Below the pieces are notes generated by a model. That model was not told where the DNA came from, did not search any database, and saw only the letters and a list, made by a program, of their open reading frames with translations. 64,000 bases of DNA from Hirudinaria manillensis (taxonomy: Eukaryota > Annelida > Clitellata > Hirudinida > Hirudinidae), in contig CM067538.1 in NCBI GenBank assembly GCA_034509925.1, forward strand, positions 1,961,501-2,025,500, in the 5' to 3' direction. The position numbers and the translations under genes are program-made. Of this stretch, positions 11,908 to 39,165 are shown in pieces. Position 1 is the stretch's first letter, and every line of letters starts with the position of its first letter.

Positions 11908-13974
11908 CTATTACTTTATGAACATTTAAGGTTGTTTGTGACACTAAGTGATGCAAAAATCAGACATCATTTCCACATAACAATCGTCATGAAATTGTTG
12001 CTTTAATCATTCCATCACATCATCGCATGCAAAGTGCAGTGCACTGATTTGTTCAGAATACAAGAAGCAACAACAGCTGCAAATAATTTGTTGAAGGACA
12101 ACAACATACTACAACAACAACAACACTACAACATACAACTCAGTGCAGTTCAATTTTAATCTTGATAAATGATTCGTGACCATCACTACCAGCTAGGATT
12201 GTTAATTGATTTAACAATTGACATTCCACAATGCAAACAATGCATATTAACACTTCCTTCCTGAACTCTTACCTGCAGCACAAACTTCTGGTCGATAAAC
12301 TTTTTGGCCACATTCGGCTGGAACTCTGCTGACTCAAGGAAGCGGAGAAATATCTCATAAACGTACTGCAAACAAATTACTCCCAATTAATATTCAGACT
12401 AATTAATTAATAATGTCAAGGCTTACTTAGGAGTTTGAGAAAACTAAGCCAAAACTAAAGCTACAGCAGTGGTAGTGCAAATTATAGCAAAAAGTTCTAA
12501 AAGGTTTTAGGCTCTAAAGCAATAATTTTCCATTTAAAATCATGCCCTTCAAACAAACCCATCATCTTCACATGGCAATATTTTGCAGTTATATTTTCAA
12601 AAATAATTTGGCTCAGAAATGATAGATTAAAGTCCACTGGTGTGCTATTGGCAATCACAGTTAACTATATAAAGCTGATGGCATTATCATACATCATCAT
12701 CATCTTTTTCTTCAAAATATGCAACATTTGAAATCAGGTGATTTAATGGAAAGTTAAGAATTGAACCAGTTACAATAAATTACTGTACAAGATGTACTTG
12801 TTAAAAAATATATCATGCAAGAATTCTTAAGTAAAATCTCATTTGTCATTGCAACCAATAAACCTTTAAATCCTGATGAATGATTGACACTATCATAAAG
12901 TCCTAAGCAGCTACGAATAGTTACGACTTCATAAAAAAATGTTCGTAAATATTTAACTGCTAGATAATAATATTATATTATAATATAATACATAATATTT
13001 TGCTGAAACTAAATAAATAAAAAAATAGTGTTTCTTTAATCATAAATGCTAAATTCAAATGATCAGGGATCAAAATTGCCTCAAAGATTCAACACTGAGG
13101 AATGCCAATTTATCTGATCAAAAAAATTATTATTATTATTTATTACTATTTAATTTCATAACTTATTATACCTTAAATTACACAACTATATGTAATGTAA
13201 TTACATAACGAATTATATAACATTTAATCATACAACTAATTATACAGCTACATTTATCCATACCACTTATCTAAAACATAAAAAACTAAAGAAAAAAATA
13301 AACTTTTGACCTGCAAGTGCGGCCAGGACAACTCGAGATTGGGATCGTCCTCTTCGGGATCAAAGAATGGATTTTCCTTCGGCGGGAGGGGTCGGAAAAT
13401 GTTGGCCGCAACCATCTTCACTATCTCGGGATAAATGGCATCAGTCAAGACACCCTTGTTTCCGTTAATGTACTCTATAAGTTCGTTGAGGCATGCCCTT
13501 TTCACCTCCTTGCTCTTGATGTCAGACAGGGGATCATAGAAGTCAAAGGTCACGCAGCACTGCTGAAGCTTCTTGACGAAAATTATTGGCTGCTCAGATG
13601 TAGGTACATCTGAAATTGTAATATGGAGATTCGTAATGTTAAGCTGTCACTAACATGTCTACGTACTCTAGCAACAGTGTTAAAAATGTGTTGAGTACCT
13701 TGTGATAAAAGTATGGCAACAGAAACAAATTTAGACAAAATCCCTCTATTGACATTACTCTGAATGATTTTTATTTATTTATAAAATTGATCAACTACAA
13801 AGTGCTGTTTTAAATCACAAGTGAGTTCACATCACCTTTAAGAGAAGCAATTGCCTGAAGCTCTATGGAACCTTTCTGGGCAAAGTGTGATGATCCTTCG
13901 TTCCTTCTCGAACGTCTATGTACAGACTTATTGTATGGGTCAATCTTGTCGACGATTTTTGTTGTGGAAGCCAT
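6694..13974 (-). CDS. PPP2R5: PP2A B56 (B') regulatory subunit, alpha/epsilon-like
   Basis: Regulatory B subunit that directs the PP2A core enzyme to substrates through a HEAT-like helical solenoid. Eleven exons on the minus strand agree in phase: 13974-13836, 13609-13311, 12365-12273, 11109-10979, 10313-10254, 9926-9818, 9418-9365, 8757-8707, 8390-8271, 7396-7173, 6883-6694, giving 489 aa, the normal B56 length. Family blocks seen in order: [154 protein letters not shown]. The short N-terminus and the tail ([12 protein letters not shown]) fit the alpha/epsilon branch better than gamma/delta; that sub-assignment is inference. Start ATG at 13974 is the first in the exon. Introns run from 135 bp (between 13311 and the next exons) up to about 1.2 kb. 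Confidence 0.95.
7514..7680. repeat. Degenerate tandem repeat in B56 intron 9
   Basis: Four partial copies of a unit built around ACAATTGGTATAATAATATG occur with starts near 7516, 7584, 7618 and 7663, ending in an AAT microsatellite. It is intronic and has no coding content. Confidence 0.7.
9583..9745 (+). mobile_element. 3' end of a non-LTR (CR1/L2-like) retrotransposon
   Basis: Read on the plus strand, 9618-9700 encodes [17 protein letters not shown] then a stop, a typical last segment of a LINE reverse-transcriptase ORF. It is followed by ATGGCGCTTTACAAATTAAC and a short ATT repeat, like the 3' termini of CR1/L2-type elements. It is 5'-truncated and lies in a B56 intron. The clade call is inferred from the tail structure only. 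Confidence 0.55.
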
Positions 13975-15223
13975 TTCTCTCGGGATGATGAAGATGGTTC
14001 AACTCAGTACTTTAGGGTAAACTACACGTTTTGCCCTTGGAGGATCCAAAAACCAAACAAAAATTATCCACTCGTTTTTAAACCGAGACCCCAGCTTAGA
14101 AACTACTACGACAAGAGTGATAGCGAACGTTACTAAGAACTACACAAATGTCATTCGGTTGCGCCTGAAAAATCAAACATTAAGTGTATCTAGCTGAATA
14201 TTAAGCGCAAATATCGCCGCAAAATTTGAAATTCTCACGGCTAGGACTACTTAGGTCTCAGGACAACATCGCCTAGCCAAAACAAATGTTATTTATCGAC
14301 ACTCAGAGGCCATGTTGGCGTGGGATAGGGTTCCAAAATGGTTCAAAATTCACAAAAATAAAAATATTAGTGTAAACTATGCAAATTTTGAATAATGATA
14401 TTTTAAAATGTTTTTTCATATAAGGAGCGCACATTTTTTTTGATGTTTTAAATTTTTTATCATCAGAATAATAAAGCAGACGATTTTCATTTGATTACAT
14501 TTCCTAAATAGATTATGCAATTTATCACTTAAGTTATTCATTGGATGATAGCCCTGGACGTTACTGATTTATGAGAAAGATTCTGCAGAATACTCGCAGC
14601 AAATCGTATGTGATGTTTAAATATTTTTCTTCGCGGTCATCTTAAATGATTCCTTGGTACACAATGAGAAAAAAATAAAGGCAAAGAACGGAAAATAATA
14701 ACCAGAGCTGCTGCATTTGACTGACTTGTTGCAGCATTAATAGGAGATGTGAGAGAATAGCTTGTGCACACCGTAGCATTATTGTAATATGATGATGATG
14801 GTCGAGACGTTCTGATGATGATTGTCGTCCAGAAAAATGTCGGAAAGTGTCGCTCTCGACTGCTGAGATCAGATTGGAGGTTGCGACTGTGCGTTGAAGT
14901 ATTTCCCACCATCGTAGAATTTTGTTCTTCTGCTCTAGTGGTCGCTGCAGGACATCAACTGGAAATAGTTAGGATCGACTGAAATTAACAGCTACAACCG
15001 TAACACCAGTTATTGACTGCAAGTGCAAAGTTTTAATAATCGTGATAATCAAAGGCTGGAAACTGGATTTCGTTCAGTTCTCAGCTTTAGAGGAGTCGTC
15101 TGCACCTTAATCAACATACTAGCCAATGCTTGGTTAAAGGTGACCAGGAGAATTCTACATCTCGTCGAAAGGAGGAATATTCAAACGTTAATTGTTTGAA
15201 CGGGTTAAGCATCGATTGTTGCG
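13975..15223. promoter_or_regulatory. Divergent intergenic region between B56 and PKC
   Basis: These 1.25 kb separate the start codons of two genes that point away from each other. The region should contain both 5' UTRs and promoters. I see no conserved coding segment: the ORF at 14637-14912 (minus) is low-complexity Ser/Thr/Asn and unlike any family. Around 14250-14340 sequence complexity is higher than in the flanking AT-rich parts. Confidence 0.45.
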
Positions 15224-29777
<14,554 letters not shown>

Positions 29778-31227
29778 AACGACGACGATTAGCATAAATT
29801 ATGTAAATGACGTTGCATACGTTGAGTGTGAAGTTTTGTTTTCTTTTTTTATTTTTAATTGTAACAACATTTACGGAATGTTTTCGTGTCGACGATGTCG
29901 CCAGGGACGTCGTCGTCGGATGCTTCGTTGGTTGCCATGGCGACTCGTCGCGCGTCGATTCTTTCGTCGTCGTCGTCATCGTCGTCATCTGGCGCCCTAC
30001 GTGTAATCGTCAGGAATTCCCAGTTCTATTCCATTCATTGTACCGACTACTGTCGTCGTCGTTGTTGTTGCTGTCGGAGTAATTTATGTATCTATTCATC
30101 TTCGTCTGTTCTGATTGGCCGTCGGGATTCAGTCCGTTCTTTGCGCTTTTCATTACTAATGCCGTATTTATATCCCTCATTAACATAATATATGATGTAA
30201 TACCATATATCCAATTCTTGATGACCATGTTGGTGATGCCAGGCCATTTGTGAAATTATGATCTTGATGATGATGATGAGTACGATGTCCAGAATGTCGT
30301 CTGCACGTGAGACGACCTTCTCTCGGAAGGTCGACATTAGTCTCCGCCCCTCTTTCTGTTCCAGTCCTTCAGCCTGATTTTTAAGCTAAAAGTCTTTTTT
30401 AACTAATTGGAAGGTTTTGCATCTCAAGTATCATTGTATTATCTTTAAATCTCCATTGTTATTATTATTGTTATTATTGTTATTATTATTATTAATGTTA
30501 TTATTATTATTAATATTATTAATGTTATTATTATTATTGTTATTATTATTATTATTAACTTGTTATGCAGCATGAATCTCTCCTTTTTATGGTCCATTTT
30601 CTTTTCCATTTTTTCGGAACTTCTTGACTGTTGTTGCAAGAAGCACTTACTTATTTTTTACAGAAACCATCCATTACTCATATTTATGTTATTGTGTATT
30701 ATTATTATTACACAATAATAACTATTATTATTATTATATAATACTTATTATTATTATATAATAATTATTATTAATTATATATTATTATTATATAATTAAT
30801 AATAATTATTATTAATATTTTTGTTATTGCCATGAGCTTGTAATATCTTACTGTTGACATCAGCCATCTTGACTTGTGAGAACTCTGAGGATACCTTGAA
30901 ATCATTCTTCTTGTCTATGTGCACATGTGTGTATGTGTGTGTGCATGTGTGTGCATGCCCCACTTGATTGTCTGAGTCATCAGGGACATCCCATATAGTA
31001 ACCATGGATCCTATTCTATAACAGATGGGCTGAGAATTTAACATCAATTATCCAATCTATGGATGGATGGATGGATCCCGTTGTTCTCATTCAAATCAGT
31101 TAACCAAATATCAGTCTACCAAATGTCAACCAAAATATCCTATGTCCATGCTTCAATTGAAATGCTGTCCAGGGATTTTAAGGCATTTACTAAGGGAGGT
31201 GCTCCTCCTCCTCCTCTTCCTCTTTCC

Positions 31228-31345
31228 TTCATTATTATCATTATTATTTTTATTATTATTATTTTTATTATTATTATTTTTATTATTATTATTTTTATTA
31301 TTAATAATATTATTTTTATTATTATTAATATTATTATTAGGAATT
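31228..31345. repeat. Minisatellite of ATTATTATTTTT units
   Basis: A 15-bp unit (ATTATTATTTTTATT) repeated several times, grading into pure ATT repeats. No coding content. Confidence 0.8.
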
Positions 31346-31949
31346 ATTAATTTATTCTTACTTCCCATCACTTGCAGCCAATCATCAGCTTTGAGCTTTT
31401 TTGCTTTCTTGCATTTTTCAATAGAACTCATGAATATTCATTTTCATTTAATTATGTAAATAGATTTCGTGGATGGAACCACCATTTTTGTAGCGCATTT
31501 TTAAAGGCCAGCATCGAACTTTGAACGCACCGAGAACTTTGAACTTCGGTTGACCTTTCAACTTTTCTTCTGCAACTTTTGGCGGCCAAATTAATTCTCG
31601 GGCGTTCGGATCCGCGGCATTCTGGAAGAATTGGTTTCCGGATTTTTTTCCTTTTGTGTGTCCGCGGGCGATGAAGCGTGATCTCCGATCGGTTGGTTAA
31701 CTTTCATTTATTCATTCGTTCGTTCGTTTGTTCCTTCCTTCGTACGTTACTCGTAGTCAGAGGTCGTATGTCGAGATTGAATTTGAGTTGAGGATTGAAA
31801 TTAGAATCTGCATGAATTCTGTGCATTGTTAATGCAAAATACGGTCTAGTCCAGCTTTTGTACTGCTTGCCCTCCCCTCACATCCTAGTCCTTGCTTATC
31901 TTTGTTTTGTTATGTTCATGGCTATTATCACTTCTTCATCATTTTTTTT

Positions 31950-32030
31950 TAATTATTTATTTACAAACCACCATTTCTAACAAACTGATTTTAATTATTT
32001 ATTTACAAACCACCATTTCTAACAAACTGA
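31950..32030. repeat. Tandem duplication, 42-bp period
   Basis: Two identical 39-bp copies, 31950-31988 and 31992-32030, each reading TAATTATTTATTTACAAACC then a 19-bp remainder ending AACAAACTGA. Identity suggests a recent event. Confidence 0.85.
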
Positions 32031-34905
32031 CAATAAAGTTATGGCCAGCAAAATGTTTCAGAATCAGAAGGATACTAACGATTTAAAACACCATTAATAA
32101 TATTTAATAATAATATTAACAATAATAGTAGTATCAGTAATGATCACAACCATATCAACAATAGTACCAATGTCATTGATAACGACTTCCTTCTCTCTTT
32201 CCTTCTTCCTCCCTTCCTTCCTCCTTCCTTCTTCCTTCCCTCTTCCTTCCTTCTTCCCTTCCTCCCTCCCTCCCTCCTTCCGAGCATCCTCTCCAAACTT
32301 TTCCGCATTCTGGTTGTTTCACTTGAAGAGATTCAAATGCTTCTTTTAAGAAATAAAAAAATAAATGTCACAGAAATTTGAATTTCCATTTTTACCAGCA
32401 CTTTGACTATTTTGTGCCAAATGTTATGATTGTTGTTATTATTTGTTTGTTTTTATTATTTATTTATATTTTTTTGTGTATAAAAATATCACTTTATGTG
32501 CTCGTGTGCAATGTCTCGTGCGAGTATTGCCGCTCGTCTTTGTCAGCCTGGTTTTACTTTTGGTCAACGATGATGATGCTCGATCAGCTAACTAATTATC
32601 AGTTAACTTATTAAAAAGATTAATATGAAGCAAAGTCCTTTCTGTTATTCATCTAAGAGTCTACTTGAATGTCCAACTCTTAATTTCATGGGTGCATCCG
32701 TTGTTGTTGTTGTTATTTTTAGTGCTTAATGTTTCTAATTTTATTGACATCTTGCACGTTTCTTTCTTTCTTCCCTCCGCTCGAGGCAGACGACAAATGC
32801 ATCACTGAATTCCATACATAATATATTCATGCAATGGAACCAATGGTTTAATGGAGCATTAAATACAAAATCTTATTTAAATATTCGACGATGTTCTTCA
32901 AATCGGCTTTCTCTCTCATACAATGACTGGATTGTTGTGCTTCTAGATTGTAGCGATTGATATCTCATGACTGAAAATAATTGATTGATTAATTGATCGA
33001 TTGTTTCGCCAGACATGACCTGGTAACGCGGATGCCATGGCATCGACGGTCCTCATTTCTGAGCAGATTAAATGTTATCTTAATCATGTTATAAACCATT
33101 AATAAACTGCTAGTAATCTATTGATAACCTGCTAATCTGTTACTTGCAATGTTGTTTACAGAAGCGTCTGCCAATCTTTCGGCCATTTCGATGAGTTTTT
33201 TTTTTCCTTCTTCCTAGTTTAATTGGTTGTTAATATTTGCTTTTCCATGAATAATTAAGTAGCACTTGCGAGCGACTCCGCCCCTCTCCGATCATGCATA
33301 CTTACGGAGGCCCGGAGAAGGCCTGCCGATATCACTTGATATGAATTTAGCTCCACCCCCTCATTGAGTTGATTTCATTCGAGTCTCTTGTGATCTCAAA
33401 TGTGGTTTCAAGTTTTTATAAAAAATTTTTTTTTTGTTTAGCTGTCGCTTTCACTTCCTTTGTTTGGCAGTGACCAGGGCTGGGGAAGAGGCAGCCCAAA
33501 TCCCCTGTCGTGTTTATTTCGGATTTTGTGTCGTTTTTAAGTTTTTTTTTTCGTGTTTGTTTATTCGTTTATTTCTGGAAATGCTGATATTCAACGACTG
33601 CATTTATAGTTTTATGACTTGTATTGCATTTTGTCATTGGATAATGACCGATGTAAGGCCAACGTCGATTGGCTGTCAGTTTTGTTGTGCTTTCACAGGT
33701 CCATTGGCTGTGAATTGAACTTTGGTTTTTCAATATAGGACCACCATCTCTTTCTAATGGAGTCAATGTCATATCCATCTCCGTCATCATCATTATCATC
33801 ACCGTCGTGTCACCGTAAGTGACGTAAAGGAGACTCCTCGTCTCCCTTTTTTCTTCCTCTGTCGGGGGAGGTCGCTTTGCGGGCACTCGGCTCTCTCGCA
33901 CGAGCTTTGTTGTTGTTGCTGTCGTCGTTGTTATGGCTATTGTCGTTGCTGCTGTTGATATATGGCTGTTGCTGATGCTGCTGTTGTTGTTGTTGTTGTT
34001 GTTCTTGTCTCTGAACGACGTTTCGAATGAATCGAAGACTCACTTAAGTGTTTGAAAAAAGAGCCGAAGATGCGTCATCAGTGACGTCACCATCACGTGA
34101 TATTGTGGACACGTCATCATCGTGTCGCTAGGGAACTTTTTGTGTTTACTGAGGTCGCAATTCTCGTCATTACCGTCGTCGTCGTCATCATCATCATAAT
34201 CATCATCAGAGCCGGTCGTAGTCGGTCGGCCGTTTCTAAGAGTTGTTTGGAAAACCATTCGCTGGCGTTGTTCGTGATTGTTCATGTCGTGTGTCAATTT
34301 AATCTTTGCATTTCTGAATGAAAAATCTGACTACTGTGGAGATCCAACTCTTATCGCGTGAAACGACTTGTGCTTGTATCGACGACGATGATGATGATTA
34401 TAATAATGATGATGATGATGACGACGATGATGATGATGGTCTTGGCTCAAGCCTTCCAGTTGTCCAAGGTACCATTTATGCATCCCTCCTGCTTCGTCAA
34501 CCAGTGATTGTTGTCTTGATGTCGCGATGACCTACGTCGTCGTCGTCGTCGTCGCCGCCGATGCACTCATCGTTGCGGCGAGCAGTTATTCAGATATGCT
34601 AATTAGAATCGGTCGGGATGAGATTGGATTCAACTACGTGACCGACGAGAAAGTCATTCGCATACGTGAGGGTGGTCACCGCCCCGTGGTGAGGGGGCGG
34701 ACATATTCTCTCCCCACCCCTTTGGCCCACCCTGCGGTCGGTCACGTGACTTTCATTGAACCGCTGTTGCTATGTTTGTTGCTTCCTGGTGACGAGGCAA
34801 CGACAACGGCCGTCGTCGTTGTTGTTGTCATTGTTGCTGTCGTTATAGTAGATCTGGAGATGATTATCTTGCTGCACGTTGTGTCGTTTTCCATTGAACT
34901 GTCAT

Positions 34906-34970
34906 TCATTCATTCATTCATTCATTCGTTCATCCATTCATTCATTCATCCAATCGTTCGTTCATTCGCT
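34906..34970. repeat. (ATTC)n microsatellite
   Basis: Imperfect ATTC/ATCC/GTTC tetranucleotide run of about 60 bp, between PKC and the adenylate-kinase-like gene. Confidence 0.8.
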
Positions 34971-35474
34971 AATTCATCGAATTATGAATTACTACTTTAC
35001 GAAGTGTTGCCTCACTGTTTATGCTAACCTCCCCGGGGAGGTGAGTTTAATTTTTTGGGTAGGGTGGAAGTGCGACACCATTGGTTGTCAGTTAAAAATG
35101 TCGTGTGCCACAGACGATCTGGCTGTTCGTAAAGTTAGGTTGGGCGTGCAATAGGGGGTTCATTTGGTGCACACTGTAAGCTGTGCCGTTCGGTAATCAG
35201 GGCTCGGGGTGTTTAACTGGATCACCTGGAGAATCTGATTAATTCAGCATTTGGTACGTGGTTTAGCATTGGCTCCATCTGGGATGGAGCTCTCACTTTC
35301 ATTGTATTTTATACTTAATTAATCTTACGATATCCTCTAAATATGCTAATGGCATCACACTAGAAAGAATGAAGGCCTATAATCGACGTGGAACAATTTC
35401 ATAACCGTTGCTAACCGATTTAGAGCTTACTGCCGTCTCTATGTGGACGTGAAACTAATTAATTTTTAATTGAG

Positions 35475-37609
35475 TCATTTTTTCATTATGCATTTGACGA
35501 CCTTTTGCCAGACGACTTCAACATTGGATGCGCAGTCGATCTGAAAAAAAAAGAAGATTATATTATCGTTATAAATAAATTAATAAATTGATTAATCAAT
35601 AATAATCAGTGAATTTATAAATAGTGATTAAAAGTAGCACTTATTTGTCTATAAAATATTTTGAATATTTCTGGAAACCTCGCAGATTTTCCTTTTTTTG
35701 GTGAAATGGTCCAACACCCTGGACTGCTGGGTCTTGAACCACTCAATTTTTCTCAAGATTCTTTCTGCAATTATGTTTGTTTCTCAACAATTATTAATTT
35801 ACTAATCTATTATTTAACTTGTTTAACATAAACCCATGTTCTCCGAAGCTGTTTTATTGAGAAAATAAAGATCGTCCAAACTGGAATCCAATCAACCGTG
35901 AAAATATTAATATAATTTTGATAGGCTAACTATTAATAATATTAATGGCATAATTATATAAATTAATTTGATCCTTACTAAAGTATTTGTAATTGGATTC
36001 TTTAATTAGGCTATTAAATAGAAGTATAACTGTCATATACTATTAAGTCATGCATACCTGGATCGACTTCCTGTTCCCTCTCTTTTGCCCTCTGGGCAGT
36101 CCTCGTCATCATGACTTCGTCTGAAGCTTTCAGATAAATGGCCACATCGACACTGGCTATTTCCTTCTCGAACTTCGTTGCTTGGTCGATGTCTTTCGGG
36201 AATCCGATGATGGCGAAGTTACTGACGTTTTCTGATTCTCTGATCAGACAATCTCTCAAGGAGGTGATGATCATGTTCTTAACGAAATCACTTTTGTCGT
36301 AATCATATTACGACGGTATGTTTTTATTAGCCACTTCTCTTAACCAATTTCAAAAGCCTGCTCGTTGACGGCAATATGCCGTTCTCATCACTAACCCTAA
36401 CCCTAACGAGAAATAAAGAACTGATACAATTTCTTCCCTAGAGTTGTTTTTACCAACTTGTTCAGATTTCTTCAGGTTTTCACTAAAATTAACTAAAGCG
36501 CCTATTAAAAGCTATTTTTACCATCCAGCTGTATAGTAACTTAAGGTAATTCTTAACTGTTCAAAATATTTCAATTTTAGAAACTATTAATAAAAGTAAA
36601 ATATTTTGCACACCATGTAATCCACAACTATAATCATACATGTATATATTTATATACACCACTCACAAGTGGCACCATGGTATGAGCAAGCATATAATCT
36701 TTGATTTTATTCCCCAACTCTGTGCCCGCTTTGACCTCGTCTTCGAGTACTTGGGTCATGGAAATTGTCTTGAAACCGTGTTCCTCCAACTTCTTGCATG
36801 ACGTTGCTTTTCCAGTTCCAGGCCCACCTTTTTCAGCAATTATTGAAAAATAAGCTCACTGACTTATATATCTAAAATAAAATACCCTAAAAAATTGCCA
36901 AATAATTTTGTTAATTCCTTTTAGGTTTTCAGATTTTGTGGTTAAGTTTGCTGATCGTGCAATAAGTTTAACCGCAATGTGCTTTGAATTAAATATAATT
37001 TACGAAAAAAATTTAATTTGAATTGCAATAGTTCGTTTAAATTGATAATATAACTTGATGGATTGCACAATAGAACGATCGATAATGCTCACCCATTACA
37101 AAGATTATTCGGCACGATTTTAATTCTAAAATTTTAATATTATTGTCATTATTGCGAGTTATTCTACAATCTGCAACATTCTCCAACCTTTAGCCATTTA
37201 GAGGCATTTTCAATATTTTCTTTGCGATATCTGCACAAATCATTTTAAAACTCGTATTGTTTAATCAAAAAATGCCGCCAAAAGATAAACATGCTCACTT
37301 TCAAATTTTTGTTTATTTTTCGGCCATGGGAGGCTGGTTTTCTCCTGTGGCAAATTAAAAGTTGTTTGCAACTTATTGCATAAATTAGACATTGATAATT
37401 AAAAACGTAAACTTAAGTCAGAAATGGCAAGAATTAAACTTTGTATATTTTAATGCTTTTAGATGCCCTTTCGACACATCCTTCTTGCAAAACCAGAGCA
37501 GACGATATAATACTTACCGCGCAATATCAATGTCGATGGATTTGTATTGTTTGCTTTTAAAGGTACGTTTATATGTTTGAGAAGTCGTGCCGTTTTTAAT
37601 GATGTCCAT
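35475..37609 (-). CDS. Adenylate-kinase-like protein, divergent or possibly broken
   Basis: Belongs to the adenylate/UMP-CMP kinase fold. Exons on the minus strand: 37609-37518, 37163-37093, 36827-36667, 36290-36058, 35764-35679, 35540-35475. Residues show RIIFVMGGPGTGKAT (P-loop), NMIITSLRDCL, IIGFPKDIDQATKFE (core strand, Lys where active enzymes have Arg), VAIYLKASDEVMMTR and the C-terminal CASNVEVVWQKV. Other family arginines are also missing: the STGDLLR-type motif reads SMTQVLED, and the lid is EREQEVDPERI with no RxDD. Junctions 1-2, 2-3, 4-5 and 5-6 agree in phase; between 36667 and 36290 they do not (phase 0 into phase 2), so a microexon, a sequence error or a real break remains. The N-terminal extension MDIIKNGTTSQTYK is not part of the kinase core. 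Activity is doubtful. Confidence 0.68.
36391..36407. repeat. Short interstitial telomere-like repeat
   Basis: CTAACCCTAACCCTAAC, nearly three copies of the TTAGGG complement, inside an intron of the adenylate-kinase-like gene. A shorter run occurs at about 29334-29346. Confidence 0.6.
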
Positions 37610-39165
37610 TATTATAGAAGATTCATGCATTCCTATAGCATTTAAATTCTGTTATAAATTATTTATTAACTTAACTTTTAATAAACGTTTTAAAGAGTAT
37701 CATAAGGGTTTCAAAAAGCTAATTTAGCTTCGAGGCTTAGACTGTAAATGAACTTTACTATTTCTTGTTATTCTGCTTAGGAACCCAAAACGTAAAGGAC
37801 TAACCCTGCCTTCATCAATGCATCTGGCTTGTTTGAATCGCTGGTTTAAAGATTCTTGATTCAACTCCATTTACGCATTTGATATCACCGAACGCACGCC
37901 ACACTAAGAAGTCAGAGAATCTATTGAGGTAATCCGTAAAAAGCCATGTTTGAGTGCTTCCATTGTTTGCCAACGAATTTGTCAGCAGTCATAATAAAAT
38001 TCACCAAATTCCATATTTTCATTTGACATCGTGATGGAAATTCACACTGTCTGGTAACCTCAAGTAGATTATGAATTTCACTCTTCATTCCATGAACCAA
38101 AACCGGCCATTTTTTTGTCAAAGTGAAGTGGGGTCAGATTTTAAACACACCAATTATGAACCTTGTAGTGGCTCAGACGTACTTCTGAACTAAGCACGAA
38201 GTTGACGAGGTCCAACCATTCAAGGCTGTCAATTTTGCCCATAAAACCCTGAAAAATAAGTCACTGCGCTGGTTGAACAAAAGTGTTTTTCTCCTCTTGA
38301 AAACATTGAGAACGTATTTTTATATTGGAAATCACTCGACATTAAAAACAGTTACCGTTATTTAAACTAAAGACGTTTACATTAATAGTTGTTTTAAATA
38401 TTACATCCTGTCATATATCAGTATTCCATAGTGTCTTTTGGTATTTTGCCAATCGGTCAGTTATTTGGGAATCTGCATTCAAAGCTGACCCCAGCGGCTC
38501 ATTCATTCGGAGCAAATTGTGCCCGCATCATTTATTTACTGTTTTGAACATTAAAATTGGATCCGCCAAGTGATTAATTCGTAAGATTCTCAGGTCCGGA
38601 GTTGGTAGACTTATTTACCAACTCCAACTTCAGGACCATTTCCCCATGAGAAATAATTTTCAAAAAGTGCTATTCCAAAAGAGGTTCACCAGATACTGTA
38701 GAAAATAAGGTTGCTAACAACACCATCGACAATGTATTTTAAAATCAATAATAGAAGTTAAAATTTATGCCAAACTGCCAGCTGATGGAAGCGTCTTGAA
38801 TTGCGTCACAAAGGTGCGTTTGACAGCAACAACTACTAGAAGTAACCTTAACTTATTTACCTTGATAGACTGCAGATAGACAGAGAACAGACGTGATTCT
38901 CTTATCGATCGCTCAATGACTATGGAACAACTAGTTCTGGCTAGAAGCTTCTCTAATGGGTGCATGCATCTATCGGGAGCAGTGAGTTCCATGGAGTTGT
39001 TTTGTACTATCAATCAATCAACCAATCAACCGACCAATCAATCAATCAATCAATAGTGGGGACCTTTGACATAAGAAATGCAAGTGATTTGTATTCAGAA
39101 GGGGAGATATTGTCTAATTCTCAGGAAGGAAACCCTCCTTGGGACCAGGGGGAAGTCAGAAGTTG
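37610..39165. other. Intergenic region, adenylate-kinase-like promoter and PDK 3' flank
   Basis: AT-rich, mostly non-repetitive sequence. I see no exon with family signature, no RNA gene and no clear motif cluster. A short CAAT/CAAC tetranucleotide run lies at about 39010-39055. Confidence 0.4.

Larger units (their letters stand above)
29778..35474. other. Gene-poor, repeat-rich interval between PKC and the adenylate-kinase-like gene
   Basis: No protein-coding exon could be supported across 5.7 kb. The left part probably holds the PKC 3' UTR; AATAAA sites occur at about 32032 and 32351. It carries TTA/TTG arrays (30456-30560), ATT and AAT arrays (30695-30815), an ATTATTATTTTT array (31228-31345), a 42-bp duplication (31950-32030), CCTT-rich tracts (32190-32280), GTT/GTC arrays (33905-34005), a GAT array (34380-34440), an ATTC array (34906-34970), and a 16-bp perfect palindrome (35027-35042). 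ORFs such as 34527-35027 are read-through of these repeats. Confidence 0.5.

Noticed and set aside
34527..35027. 166-codon plus-strand ORF
   Set aside because: Valine and His/Ser/Phe/Ile runs come from translating GTC and ATTC microsatellites; no family motif and no splice support.
36820..36860. Alternative reading IIAEKGGPGTGK directly through the acceptor of the P-loop exon
   Set aside because: Joining from 37093 gives RIIFVMGGPGTGK, a better family match with agreeing phase.
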